A program made the translations under genes and the position numbers. A stretch of 15,527 bases of DNA, from the NCBI GenBank assembly GCA_900556205.1, contig USNX01000006.1, forward strand, positions 1-15,527. Reading direction: 5' to 3'. This document shows, piece by piece, positions 1-7,295 of the stretch (positions within the stretch are counted from its first letter, which is position 1; every line of letters starts with the position of its first letter). The notes under the pieces are model-generated. The model did not search any database. It was not told the DNA's origin and saw nothing but the letters and a program-made list of their open reading frames with translations. The DNA is from an uncultured Collinsella sp. GTDB lineage: Bacteria; Actinomycetota; Coriobacteriia; Coriobacteriales; Coriobacteriaceae.

Positions 1-499
1 TGCCCACATACTGTCCCTTGCCCTCGACGCCGTCCAGGATCACATAGTCCTGCTTGTACGGCAGCGGGTTCACGCGGCGGAACTGCGCGTGGAAATAGGC
101 GATTTCCTCCGGCAGCTCGTCGAGCGTGTAGTCGATCTGGTAGTACATCGTCACCGGCTCTTCGGCGCGGTTTTCCAGCGTCATCCGGCAATGGCTTTTG
201 AAGGGCATCTGCCAGTAGCAGTTGAACGCGCTGCCCGGGTTGACGCAGACGGCCAGCGAGCTGATCTGCGCGTACTCGTTCCAGCCCATGCAGAAGAAAT
301 CGCCGATCGGGCATTCGACCGACGGGTTTTCCTGCCCGTCCCAGTAGATGCACAGAATGGTGTTGCGCCAGCGGCCGGTCGGCGTCAGCCAGATGTGGTT
401 GATGATGCCGGGGCCGTCGATGGCGGCGATTTCGACCGTCGTCTTTTCCGGCAGGACGATGTACGGATTGACCTTCCAGCCCGTACCCAGATCGCGCGC
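1..499 (-). CDS. DUF2961 (GH172-like) protein, interior fragment
   Basis: Read on the minus strand from about 499 down to the window edge, one frame stays open and gives a protein resembling the DUF2961 family. That family includes glycoside hydrolases now placed in GH172. Recognisable stretches in order are ARDLGTGWKV, IDGPGIINHIWLTP, then a GWNEYAQISSL/CVNPGSAFNCYWQMPF block and a YYQIDYTLDELPEE/FHAQFRR block near the window edge. The usual N-terminal 30-40 residues and any start codon are missing: upstream the frame belongs to a different gene (HAAS/DUF1700). Its C-terminus lies beyond position 1. Codon use differs from the rest of the window: GAA is at least as common as GAG, and CCG and CTG dominate. 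A foreign origin or an assembly join is therefore likely. Family assignment is fairly safe; substrate cannot be told. Confidence 0.75.
490..499. other. Out-of-frame junction between HAAS and DUF2961 genes
   Basis: On the minus strand the bases at 499-490 read GCGCGCGATC. They end the authentic HAAS frame (...PRAI) and also encode the start of the DUF2961 match (ARD...) in a second frame. The exact crossover cannot be placed because both parents could share these bases. A microhomology of this kind fits end-joining recombination and equally fits a wrongly joined assembly. Confidence 0.65.
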
Positions 500-702
500 G
501 GCACGGCGGGCAGGTCGTCGAGCGTGGCCTCGGTAACCTCGCCGGGGGCGCCCATGGCGGCCACGGCCTCCTCCTCGCTCATACCGTCCTCCATGCGGTC
601 GGCGATGGCCTCCGCATAGAACGCCTTGGTCTCCTCCACCTGCTCGGCCGGCAGGCAGGCAAGCAGCTCGCCCAACCGGCCCAGAAACTCATCGCGCGTC
701 AT
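490..702 (-). pseudogene. HAAS/DUF1700 domain protein, N-terminal part only
   Basis: The ATG at 702 opens a frame beginning MTRDEFLGRLGELLACLP, with the pattern of the HAAS (DUF1700) domain. This is a short helical domain found in small proteins and membrane proteins encoded next to PadR regulators. About 71 residues look authentic, up to DLPAVPRAI. The frame then continues in nonsense, rich in Arg and Ser, to a stop at 385, because the DNA has switched to DUF2961 sequence in another frame. The membrane or adhesin part that usually follows is absent. The ATG overlaps the end of the PadR gene by 14 bases, so the two are probably translationally coupled. In this context HAAS proteins are thought to act with their PadR partner; that is family knowledge, not shown here. 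Codon use (almost only GAG for Glu) fits the rest of the window. Confidence 0.75.
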
Positions 703-1009
703 GGTGCGCCCCCTCAACGTATGCGTAAATCTCCCGTACGGACGGCCAATCGGCCAGGAACTCCTCGATGCGCGCACGCCCATCGTCCGTGATGCGGTAG
801 TACCGGCGCAGCCGCCCGTTGTGCTCGGCAGAGCGCGCCGTGATGCACCCGGCCTTCTCCAGGCGCTTGAGCAGCGGGTAGAGCGTCGACTCCGTGAGCC
901 CCATGCTCGCCGGCACGTCCTTCACGATCTGGTAGCCGTAGGACTCCTCGCCGGAGACGGCCGCGAGCACGCAGGCCTCCAGGAAGCCGCGCTTCATCTG
1001 GGCCTCCAT
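689..1009 (-). CDS. PadR-family transcriptional regulator
   Basis: A 106-residue protein with the PadR-type winged-helix fold. It has an N-terminal MKRGFLEACVLAAVSG helix, the characteristic SYGYQIVKDV segment, a recognition region LTESTLYPLLKRLEKAG, and a wing ending in RRYYRITDDGR. These small PadR proteins are usually dimeric repressors that respond to small molecules or to a partner protein. The ATG at 1009 is chosen because a strong ribosome site (GAGGAGG) lies a few bases upstream; an earlier GTG/ATG at 1030 has no such site. The gene overlaps the downstream HAAS gene by 14 bases, the classic PadR-HAAS arrangement. The regulator probably controls its own operon. The identification is secure; target and ligand are unknown. 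Confidence 0.92.
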   Translation of the reverse strand: MEAQMKRGFLEACVLAAVSGEESYGYQIVKDVPASMGLTESTLYPLLKRLEKAGCITARSAEHNGRLRRYYRITDDGRARIEEFLADWPSVREIYAYVEGAHHDAR

Positions 1010-1030
1010 CCGCACACCTCCTCTCGTCAT

Positions 1031-1060
1031 ATACTATGCTATACACACTATACGATGCAA
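1031..1060 (-). promoter_or_regulatory. Possible PadR promoter and operator
   Basis: Upstream of the PadR gene on the minus strand, TTGCAT (1060-1055) is followed after 18 bases by TAGTAT (1036-1031). Each matches the vegetative consensus at about four of six positions. The space between is rich in repeated TATAG units. These could form an operator for self-repression, but no clean palindrome is visible. Inference only. Confidence 0.35.
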
Positions 1061-1141
1061 GGTATTAGACGTCAACTCTCATCGCGAAGATTCTCCGGCC
1101 CCCGCGCGCTGCGAACGTGATGTCGCGGGGCGGCTGGCATT

Positions 1142-1522
1142 ATGCATGAAACGTCAAGTAACGCTCTTTTGATCCACTTCCACTCGGCCCCATATGCCTT
1201 GTACAACACCCCCTTCGACCTCGGGTTCAAGAGAGCCACTAGGCTGGGCGTGCCGGACGGTAAGGTCCTGGACGCCATGGCGGACTTCTCCGATGCCATA
1301 GGGGTCATGGGTCTACGCCGATGGAGGCCCACACACGCGGCAGGGCTCGCCCGTCACCGCTGGTCGCCGGACGGTCCCCACGCCTCGCTCGCCAACGCGC
1401 AGGCGACAGCAGCAGTCCAGCGCTGGCTGGAGACGCCGGAATGCCCAGAAGATGCGTTTCCCATCGCTGCGGCAGAGCTTTTTGTAGGGGCGGCAATTTT
1501 TCCTAATGTCGAGGTCAGCTAG
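1142..1522 (+). CDS. Hypothetical protein, doubtful
   Basis: This is a 126-codon frame without a recognised family. Codons from about 1190 to 1315 are strongly GC-ending in this frame, as in the real genes nearby, which favours coding. The later part, after about residue 60, is rich in Ala, Arg and Trp and looks less protein-like. The start at 1142 lacks a convincing ribosome site, with only a loose GGGG run upstream. An 86-codon frame runs on the opposite strand through the same bases. It may be a decayed gene, a fragment, or no gene at all. Neighbours are the PadR promoter to the left and the LuxR regulator to the right; neither suggests a role. Confidence 0.25.
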   Translation: MHETSSNALLIHFHSAPYALYNTPFDLGFKRATRLGVPDGKVLDAMADFSDAIGVMGLRRWRPTHAAGLARHRWSPDGPHASLANAQATAAVQRWLETPECPEDAFPIAAAELFVGAAIFPNVEVS

Positions 1523-1638
1523 GCTTCAGTAGCCACCTTGGGAGCATCGCCAATAGACTCTTCCTTTATACGTTCGGCATAATCGTAGGCGATACCCACA
1601 AATTCCGGTCCCGAGCAACAGGAGTACAATTGCTGCAT
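1519..1638 (-). CDS. Candidate 39-residue small protein
   Basis: A short minus-strand frame begins with ATG at 1638, five bases after AGGTGG, a plausible ribosome site, and ends with TAG at 1519. The product starts MQQLYSCCSGPEFVGIAYDY and ends in a charged segment with KEESIG. It has a Cys-Cys pair at residues 7-8 and a natural amino acid balance, unlike most shadow frames here. It is divergent from the LuxR gene and the two start regions lie within 30 bases of each other. It could be a real small protein, a leader peptide, or the remnant of a longer gene. I do not recognise a family, and the short length limits confidence. Confidence 0.35.
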   Translation of the reverse strand: MQQLYSCCSGPEFVGIAYDYAERIKEESIGDAPKVATEA

Positions 1639-1664
1639 TGTTGCCACCTGATGGGAGATGGAAG

Positions 1665-2669
1665 ATGGACTGCGATGGCTACCCACGCGTTCCCATGCCG
1701 TTGATGTGCACCGCCTTTGTGCCGGGGCAGATTGACGCTGCGGTTGCAGGCATTTCCGACCCCGATTCGCGCGCCATTGCCACGGCAGAAGCTCTGTACT
1801 TTCGCGGACAGGCCGCCCTCGCTGCCAAGACGGCGCGCCCCTATCTTGACGCCACCGATCCCGCACTGCGCTATTCCGCATGCTTTATCTGCGGATATGC
1901 CAGCCTGTCGCCCAACCGTATCCCCGACGCCCGCCGGTGCCTTGCTGGCATCCTCGATACGCCACCTGACGATGAATCGCCTGCCGTCCACGCCATACAT
2001 ATCCTGTTCGCCTCTGCCGCGAGCGTCCTGCTGCACTTGCCTTCCCCGTATTCCGCCGAGGAGTTTTATCCGCTTGCGGCGCATCTGCCCGAAGGCCTGC
2101 GCCTGTTCGCCAGCTACGTGATGGCGCACGCCTTGTATCTGCGCGGCGAATACGGCCGCAGCCTGGGCATGGTGGAAAATGCCCTGATCATGAAACAGGG
2201 AAGCTATCCCATCTCGGAACTGTTCCTGCACCTGGCGGCTTCCATGGCATGCATGAGCCTCAAGGACATCGACGCCGCAAAGGCACATTTCGGAGCCGCT
2301 TGGGACATTGCGCGCCCCGACGGCCTTATCGAGCTCATTGGCGAGCACCACGGCCTTTTACAGGGGCTCATCGAGGCATGCTTAAAATCGCAATACCCTG
2401 ACGATTTCGCACGCATCATCGAGATTACGTATCGATTCAGCTACGGCTGGCGGCGCATCCACAACCCCGATTCGGGCGAGGACGTGGCCGACGATTTAAC
2501 GACCACGGAGTTCACCATGGCCATGCTCGCCTGCCGCGGATGGACCAACGCCGAAATCGCACGCCACATGGGAGTATCGCCGGGCACCGTTAAAAACCGC
2601 CTATCAGGAGTGTATGCCAAGCTTGGTATCGGAACTCGCGCCGAGCTGATTGCCCACATGTTGCGCTAG
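1665..2669 (+). CDS. LuxR-type regulator with C-terminal HTH
   Basis: A 334-residue protein. The first 270 or so residues form an Ala/Leu-rich helical region resembling TPR-like solenoids, with repeated helix pairs such as the ones around YSACFICGYASLS and LFLHLAASMACMSL. The last 57 residues are a LuxR/GerE helix-turn-helix: LTTTEFTMAMLACRGWTNAE, then IARHMGVSPGTVKNRLSGVY, then KLGIGTRAELIAHM. There is no receiver domain, Walker motif or membrane segment. The ATG at 1665 is preferred because GGGAG lies seven bases upstream; a TTG at 1638 would add nine residues without a good site. The gene runs in the same direction as the large surface protein gene 157 bases downstream. Coriobacteria carry many LuxR genes next to surface protein or transporter genes, so control of that neighbour is the likely job. 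The activating signal is unknown. Confidence 0.9.
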   Translation: MDCDGYPRVPMPLMCTAFVPGQIDAAVAGISDPDSRAIATAEALYFRGQAALAAKTARPYLDATDPALRYSACFICGYASLSPNRIPDARRCLAGILDTPPDDESPAVHAIHILFASAASVLLHLPSPYSAEEFYPLAAHLPEGLRLFASYVMAHALYLRGEYGRSLGMVENALIMKQGSYPISELFLHLAASMACMSLKDIDAAKAHFGAAWDIARPDGLIELIGEHHGLLQGLIEACLKSQYPDDFARIIEITYRFSYGWRRIHNPDSGEDVADDLTTTEFTMAMLACRGWTNAEIARHMGVSPGTVKNRLSGVYAKLGIGTRAELIAHMLR

Positions 2670-2690
2670 CGGCCAGACTGCCCGGCGTAT

Positions 2691-2720
2691 CGAAAGCCCT
2701 CCGGGGGCCTGACGCTTTCG
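2691..2720 (+). repeat. Inverted repeat between regulator and surface protein genes
   Basis: CGAAAGC (2691-2697) and GCTTTCG (2714-2720) are perfect complements flanking a GC-rich centre that can itself fold (CCC/GGG). There is no T-run afterwards, so it is not a standard intrinsic terminator. It may weaken read-through from the LuxR gene or act in the surface gene leader. Confidence 0.4.
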
Positions 2721-2826
2721 CGCACTCAAATTGGACATTTTGGCCATCGAACGGCACTACCGCCACGGGGCACCTTCTCGCAAAATAGGATTATTTCCAC
2801 CGATACCTGCGGGATGGGAGCCAAAG

Positions 2827-5800
2827 ATGCTTGATCGCCGTTCGCTACTTGTTGCCGGAGCGTCCTCGCTGGCGAGCATTATGTTGCCGCGCGTGCCGGG
2901 AAGCGCAAACGCCTTCATATTGCCGTTCGCGCCCACCGAAGCCTATGCCGACGAAAAAGACCCCTTCAGGGTGCTCGTTCTCTCGCGCACCATGTTTGGT
3001 GTGGTCGTGGTCGACGTCGCCAACAAAAATACGCCCATCGCGGGTGCCCAGGTCACGCTCACATCGCGCTATGCCGCAGGCAAGCAGCTCACCGCCACGA
3101 CCGATGACGAAGGCACGGCCATCTTTGAGGTCGCGCCACTTTCGGAAGGCTACGTGGACGAGGCAACGCTTCTCGACGCATACGACTTTAACGGCGGCAT
3201 CTCCATTAGCACGGCAGGCTACCGCGATGTCGAGATTCCCCTTGCGCGTATCCAGGGCGGCACCGCCATAACCGCGCCCACGCGTCCGCTTTCCGATGGC
3301 GAGCCGTACTTTCGACAGCTCACGTTCGACGAATGGGACATCCAGTACGCCAATGCCACGTTTATGGCAATACCGAAGGACGACACGGCAAACGAGCAAC
3401 CCGACACGCACGCCTTTACCGTGCAGGCACATCTGCCACAGGGTGAACAGGCAACGCTGCACATCAACAAGGTAATGCCCGCCACGGGTAGCTCGCCCGA
3501 AACCGTCACGCAGATTGGCCAGATCAAGGCCAGCGCATCGGGTGCGAATAATCTGGCAACGTTCACGCTTGAAGACACGTTCCTCGATGCGGCATCGGGC
3601 CTTCTGGAGGAAGGATGCAAGCTGCGCTTTGTGCTCGACTACCAGGGCAAAACCTACACGCTCTCCTCCCCCATGGCCGTTGTCGCCGCGCCGGCCGCAA
3701 AGGCAGAATCGGGCTCGACCACCATCATTCCCACCACCATGGACCAAGAGATCACCCCGTTTGATTTCCCCGCGGCGTTTCCTGGCATCGGCGGCAATAA
3801 GTTCACGTGCTGGATGCCCTCATTCCCCATTTTGTTCGATTTCTCTTTTGCCGGTTACGTGCTGTTTGGTGGAGGATACAAACCAGCCAGCTATATGAAC
3901 GATTCGGGCAACCCTGATCCGGAATACTGGAAGAAATCGCCGCGCGAGTCGGGCGCCAAGCAGGCAAACCGCTACCTCGACGAAATGGAGGGGAAGTGGA
4001 ACCAGTACAAGAGCATGAGTGCCGGTTCGGGCACCGATCCAAGAAACACCAAGCTCCTTCGCCACCATTGCACGCTGCTGTTCACGATGGATATCGCAAC
4101 ACAGGTGTACGGCTCGCTCGCCTACGATTGGGTGGGCAAAACCTGGGGCAACAACAACGACCCCGCATACGGCAATATTAAGGCCCTCTTCCAGGTAAGA
4201 ACCGACCTCAATTGGACCGAGCAGTTTACCCTAGGACCGGTGCCGTTTTTCCTAAACGTCAACCCCTGGGTGCTGGCGAAGCTGGCGCTCGCCGTGGGTG
4301 CCCACACGCACGGCAGCGGCGCGGCGTTTTTCAAGAACATTTCGCTCGACTATTCCAACACGTCGGGCTCATTCACTATCCAGATCGGGCTTGCCGTCAC
4401 CTTTGGCGCCGGCGTTGCAGGCGTCGCCTCGTCTGCCGTGCGTGGCGCCGCATCCCTCACCCTGTTCATTGGGTACGAGAAGGCGGACGGGCACCAGCTT
4501 CCGCGGCTGCGCGTGGGTGCAGACGTCGATGTCGATGTGATACTCCAGTTCGTAATGTTCAAGTGGACCACCAAGGCTTGGTCGGGGTCGTGGCCCACAC
4601 TCCTCGATTCGTGGAATATGTCGGTGAACAATGGCGACCAGTATGTGCTCCATCGCTCTGAGCTAGCGCTGGGCGGAGACACGCCTTATACGTTGGATGC
4701 CTGCTTTGGCGCGACCGGCAATGCCGAGTCGGGCGGCGTGTCGCAGTTTATCGCGTCGGCCACCATCGTCACCAATGCCGAGCTGCTCGCATGCGCCGAA
4801 GTTGCAGCCACCCCCGTAAACGTCGCGCCGGTCGTGCGCGACTGGGAGCAAACGGTCACGCGTATTAAGCTCGACGCGGATGCAGAGAGCGATGACACGG
4901 GACAGGTCGAACATTTCGTCCACGCTCTGATGGAGAATGGCGAAAACGCCGAGTCGATGTATGAGTACAACTACATCGGGCAGGCGAGGGACGCCATTGC
5001 GGACCCGAACGCCAATGCTGCCGGCGTGTCGGAGGACGAGCGCGGCGGTATAAAGCCCTCGAGCGACAACGTACTCTTCACCGGCGTGCTCAGCGAGGCT
5101 CACATGAAGTTTGCGGAGATAGCCGGCGTGGAATGCCTGTTCCGTATCGCTTCGGTGCGCTACGGCGAGAATGGTCGTTCGCGCCTGGTGGTACACACGA
5201 AGGCAAACGGCGCGTGGTCCGCGCCCATGCCGGTCGACTTCCCCCTGGGCTTTGGCGAGGGTGACGCAGAGCGCAAAGACACGTTCGATTACGACTTCGA
5301 CGTGGTGGAATATACAGACGGGAGAGGAAACCAAGACGCCTACGTATTGCTGGTCTCGGGAGAGCGCCCCGAGGGCGACGCAACCCGGTTCGACACGGCA
5401 AGCACAGCCGGCATACTGTCCGTTGTGCGCCTGCGCATAAGCAATAGCGAAGTTCGCGTGATATCGCACACGTCGTGGCGTAGCATCTCGCGCGGCCGCC
5501 TGCAGGAGGACGGCTACCATTGCCTGCAATGTCCGCGTATCACAGTAGGCAAGACGCTTGTCGACGGACGTCTGTCAGGCGCCTATCTCCACCGCCGTGG
5601 GGCCACCGCAGAAAAGGCGTTGGGCACCGAGGCAGAGGTCGCGCTCGAGTGCTTTACCCTGTGGTCGGATGATTTGGGCGACAGCCTCACGTTCCGTCAG
5701 GTTCTCCGCTTTCCGCAGGCGCCGTCGAGCATCGAGCTGGGCGCGCCCGAGAATATCAACGGCAAAATGGTGGTGCCCGTTGCATACGAAACCGCGGAGG

Positions 5801-7206
5801 GCTGCGGTTGCGCATCGTACGCCGTGATCGGTCAGTCCATCGCGGGTTGGGGCGTCATGTCGCCGGACCCCTCGGTGCCGCGCGTGGTACCGTGGCCGCA
5901 GCACACGGGCTTTTTGGCCACCGTCAACGAGCAGCTGCAGCATATTACTTGGACACGAGGCGCGACGGCATTTGCGTCGGAGCCCGTGGGCGCCGCGGGC
6001 TGTGGCCCGGCATCGTTCAGCGCGAGCAACAACGGCCGGTGCTTGATGTACGTAGAGAACACCGACGGCAAGGTAGGACAGACCTACGACGAAGAAGGCA
6101 ACCCGGTAGCGGTGATGGGCAAGCACTTCCGTATCTTCGCCAGTACCTTGGCCAGTACCTTGGAAGGCGATCTGTTCACAGAACCGTTCGTGATGTGTGA
6201 GCTCGACCACCCCGTCGATCAGTTAACGACGTTTTTGACGTCGGGCGGCATGCTCTCGGCGCTCGCCACGCACATTGTGAGTGCCGAGCAGAGCAAGGCG
6301 GAGCTGCACGGCATCGAAGTGCCCTTGGTGGCATGCGCCACACCACTGGGCGCGATAGCCAACCTGGGCGCCGTGGTGCCCGGGGCGGCAAGCGAGTCGT
6401 TTACGGTAACGGTACGAAACGACGGCAACACGCTGCTGACCGCAGGAACAATCGATCTGTACCGAGCGGGCTCCAACCAACCGTTCTCCAGCGCATCCAT
6501 CGGATTCGGCGCAAACGCACGCATGGCATCGATCTACGACCCGGAGCTTGCCGAGGACGCATCGGTCAACGATATGGCACGTGTAAAGTACGCACTCGAG
6601 ACGCTGGGCCAGCGCTTTGCCGCGCACCCGCTGGTAGCCGACAACGGCAACGCCGTGCTGGCACCGGGCTGCACGGCGCAGTTCCGCATGAGCTTTGCCA
6701 TCCCGGAGAGCTGGAGCGACGAGGTGGGCAAACGTGTCACGCTCTACGCAAAGGCGCGTGACCTGGTGGCGCTCGACCCCGTAACGCTCGAGGAGATTCG
6801 ACCGGGCGCAAACTCCGCTCTGGGCGCCGTGCTGCACGAGCTCCACATTCCCGACGGGGCATGCGAACGTGCAGAGGTGCTGGTGGGCGTAAGCAGCGAT
6901 GCGGATACGACGGGACTTCACGACGCCCCGATGACCGTGGACGGCGATGGTGGCTCGACTGACGGCGGTTCCGGCACGGGAGGCAGCTCCGGCGGAAACG
7001 GCTCTGGCAGCGGCAAGGGCCACGACAATAACAAGCGCTCCGGAAAAGCAGGCGCGCTTGCTGGAACGGGCGACAGCAACATCCCCCTGACGGCAGCCGC
7101 AGCAGCACTCGCCGCAGCAGGCGCCGGCCTCATCGCCTACAGTGCCCGCCGCACCGAACTCGAGCGCAGCGGCAGCGATGAAGCCGGTACGGATGGGTCC
7201 CGCTAG
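2827..7206 (+). CDS. Large exported, wall-anchored surface protein
   Basis: A 1459-residue protein. The ATG at 2827 is chosen because GGGAG stands six bases upstream and a signal peptide follows directly; a TTG at 2731 would bury it. The N-terminus reads MLDRRSLLVAGASSL, a twin-arginine type signal, with cleavage probably at ANA/F (29) or AYA/D (41). Residues about 59-142 resemble a carboxypeptidase-regulatory or Cna-B-like beta sandwich (PIAGAQVTLTS, TTDDEGTAIFEV). A long hydrophobic beta-rich region follows. Residues about 750-1150 have spaced strand pairs suggestive of a beta-propeller. Residues about 1180-1335 resemble a CARDB-type domain (ESFTVTVRNDGNTLLTAG). A Gly/Ser linker leads to LAGTG at 1411-1415, a hydrophobic helix and an Arg-containing tail, the layout of a sortase substrate. 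It lies downstream of the LuxR regulator. The ligand or enzymatic role is unknown and no catalytic motif was seen. Confidence 0.85.
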   Translation: MLDRRSLLVAGASSLASIMLPRVPGSANAFILPFAPTEAYADEKDPFRVLVLSRTMFGVVVVDVANKNTPIAGAQVTLTSRYAAGKQLTATTDDEGTAIFEVAPLSEGYVDEATLLDAYDFNGGISISTAGYRDVEIPLARIQGGTAITAPTRPLSDGEPYFRQLTFDEWDIQYANATFMAIPKDDTANEQPDTHAFTVQAHLPQGEQATLHINKVMPATGSSPETVTQIGQIKASASGANNLATFTLEDTFLDAASGLLEEGCKLRFVLDYQGKTYTLSSPMAVVAAPAAKAESGSTTIIPTTMDQEITPFDFPAAFPGIGGNKFTCWMPSFPILFDFSFAGYVLFGGGYKPASYMNDSGNPDPEYWKKSPRESGAKQANRYLDEMEGKWNQYKSMSAGSGTDPRNTKLLRHHCTLLFTMDIATQVYGSLAYDWVGKTWGNNNDPAYGNIKALFQVRTDLNWTEQFTLGPVPFFLNVNPWVLAKLALAVGAHTHGSGAAFFKNISLDYSNTSGSFTIQIGLAVTFGAGVAGVASSAVRGAASLTLFIGYEKADGHQLPRLRVGADVDVDVILQFVMFKWTTKAWSGSWPTLLDSWNMSVNNGDQYVLHRSELALGGDTPYTLDACFGATGNAESGGVSQFIASATIVTNAELLACAEVAATPVNVAPVVRDWEQTVTRIKLDADAESDDTGQVEHFVHALMENGENAESMYEYNYIGQARDAIADPNANAAGVSEDERGGIKPSSDNVLFTGVLSEAHMKFAEIAGVECLFRIASVRYGENGRSRLVVHTKANGAWSAPMPVDFPLGFGEGDAERKDTFDYDFDVVEYTDGRGNQDAYVLLVSGERPEGDATRFDTASTAGILSVVRLRISNSEVRVISHTSWRSISRGRLQEDGYHCLQCPRITVGKTLVDGRLSGAYLHRRGATAEKALGTEAEVALECFTLWSDDLGDSLTFRQVLRFPQAPSSIELGAPENINGKMVVPVAYETAEGCGCASYAVIGQSIAGWGVMSPDPSVPRVVPWPQHTGFLATVNEQLQHITWTRGATAFASEPVGAAGCGPASFSASNNGRCLMYVENTDGKVGQTYDEEGNPVAVMGKHFRIFASTLASTLEGDLFTEPFVMCELDHPVDQLTTFLTSGGMLSALATHIVSAEQSKAELHGIEVPLVACATPLGAIANLGAVVPGAASESFTVTVRNDGNTLLTAGTIDLYRAGSNQPFSSASIGFGANARMASIYDPELAEDASVNDMARVKYALETLGQRFAAHPLVADNGNAVLAPGCTAQFRMSFAIPESWSDEVGKRVTLYAKARDLVALDPVTLEEIRPGANSALGAVLHELHIPDGACERAEVLVGVSSDADTTGLHDAPMTVDGDGGSTDGGSGTGGSSGGNGSGSGKGHDNNKRSGKAGALAGTGDSNIPLTAAAAALAAAGAGLIAYSARRTELERSGSDEAGTDGSR
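6139..6162 (+). repeat. 12-base tandem duplication inside the surface protein gene
   Basis: GCCAGTACCTTG occurs twice in direct succession (6139-6150 and 6151-6162). It duplicates four residues so the protein reads FASTLASTLEG. The reading frame is kept. It looks like a recent slippage event. Confidence 0.9.
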
Positions 7207-7212
7207 CTCTCA

Positions 7213-7230
7213 GCCGCTTTTTTGAGCGGC
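7213..7230 (+). terminator. Weak hairpin after surface protein gene
   Basis: GCCGCT (7213-7218) pairs with AGCGGC (7225-7230) around a TTTTTG loop, starting seven bases after the stop codon. There is no T-run after the stem, so termination by this hairpin alone is doubtful. The strong stem at 7255-7290 follows closely and may help from this side too. Confidence 0.35.
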
Positions 7231-7250
7231 GCTGACCCTGTTCGTCGAAC

Positions 7251-7290
7251 ACAAAAGGGGCTGGCTCTGATAACCCAGAGCCAGCCCCTT
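7251..7290 (-). terminator. Intrinsic terminator of the XRE/membrane protein operon
   Basis: A perfect 15-base stem (7255-7269 with 7276-7290) closes a six-base loop. On the minus strand it is followed by TTTTGTG, so it ends transcripts of the minus-strand membrane protein gene, whose stop lies six bases before it. A close relative of the whole element occurs at 8292-8329. Confidence 0.85.
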
Positions 7291-7295
7291 GCGCA

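Noticed and set aside
1218..1250. GGTTCAAG resembling a tRNA T-loop
   Set aside because: No acceptor, D or anticodon stem can be formed around it.
1566..2351. 261-codon antisense frame under the LuxR gene
   Set aside because: The LuxR frame has a clear HTH and ribosome site; the antisense product matches nothing.
2731..2826. TTG start extending the surface protein by 32 residues
   Set aside because: It would place the twin-arginine signal internally and has no ribosome site, unlike ATG 2827.
2845..3747. 300-codon antisense frame under the surface protein gene
   Set aside because: Cys/Arg/Gly-rich low-quality composition and no ribosome site; explained by codon bias of the opposite strand.
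6950..7030. Gly/Ser-rich repeat-like stretch as a separate repeat element
   Set aside because: It is simply the flexible linker before the sorting signal.
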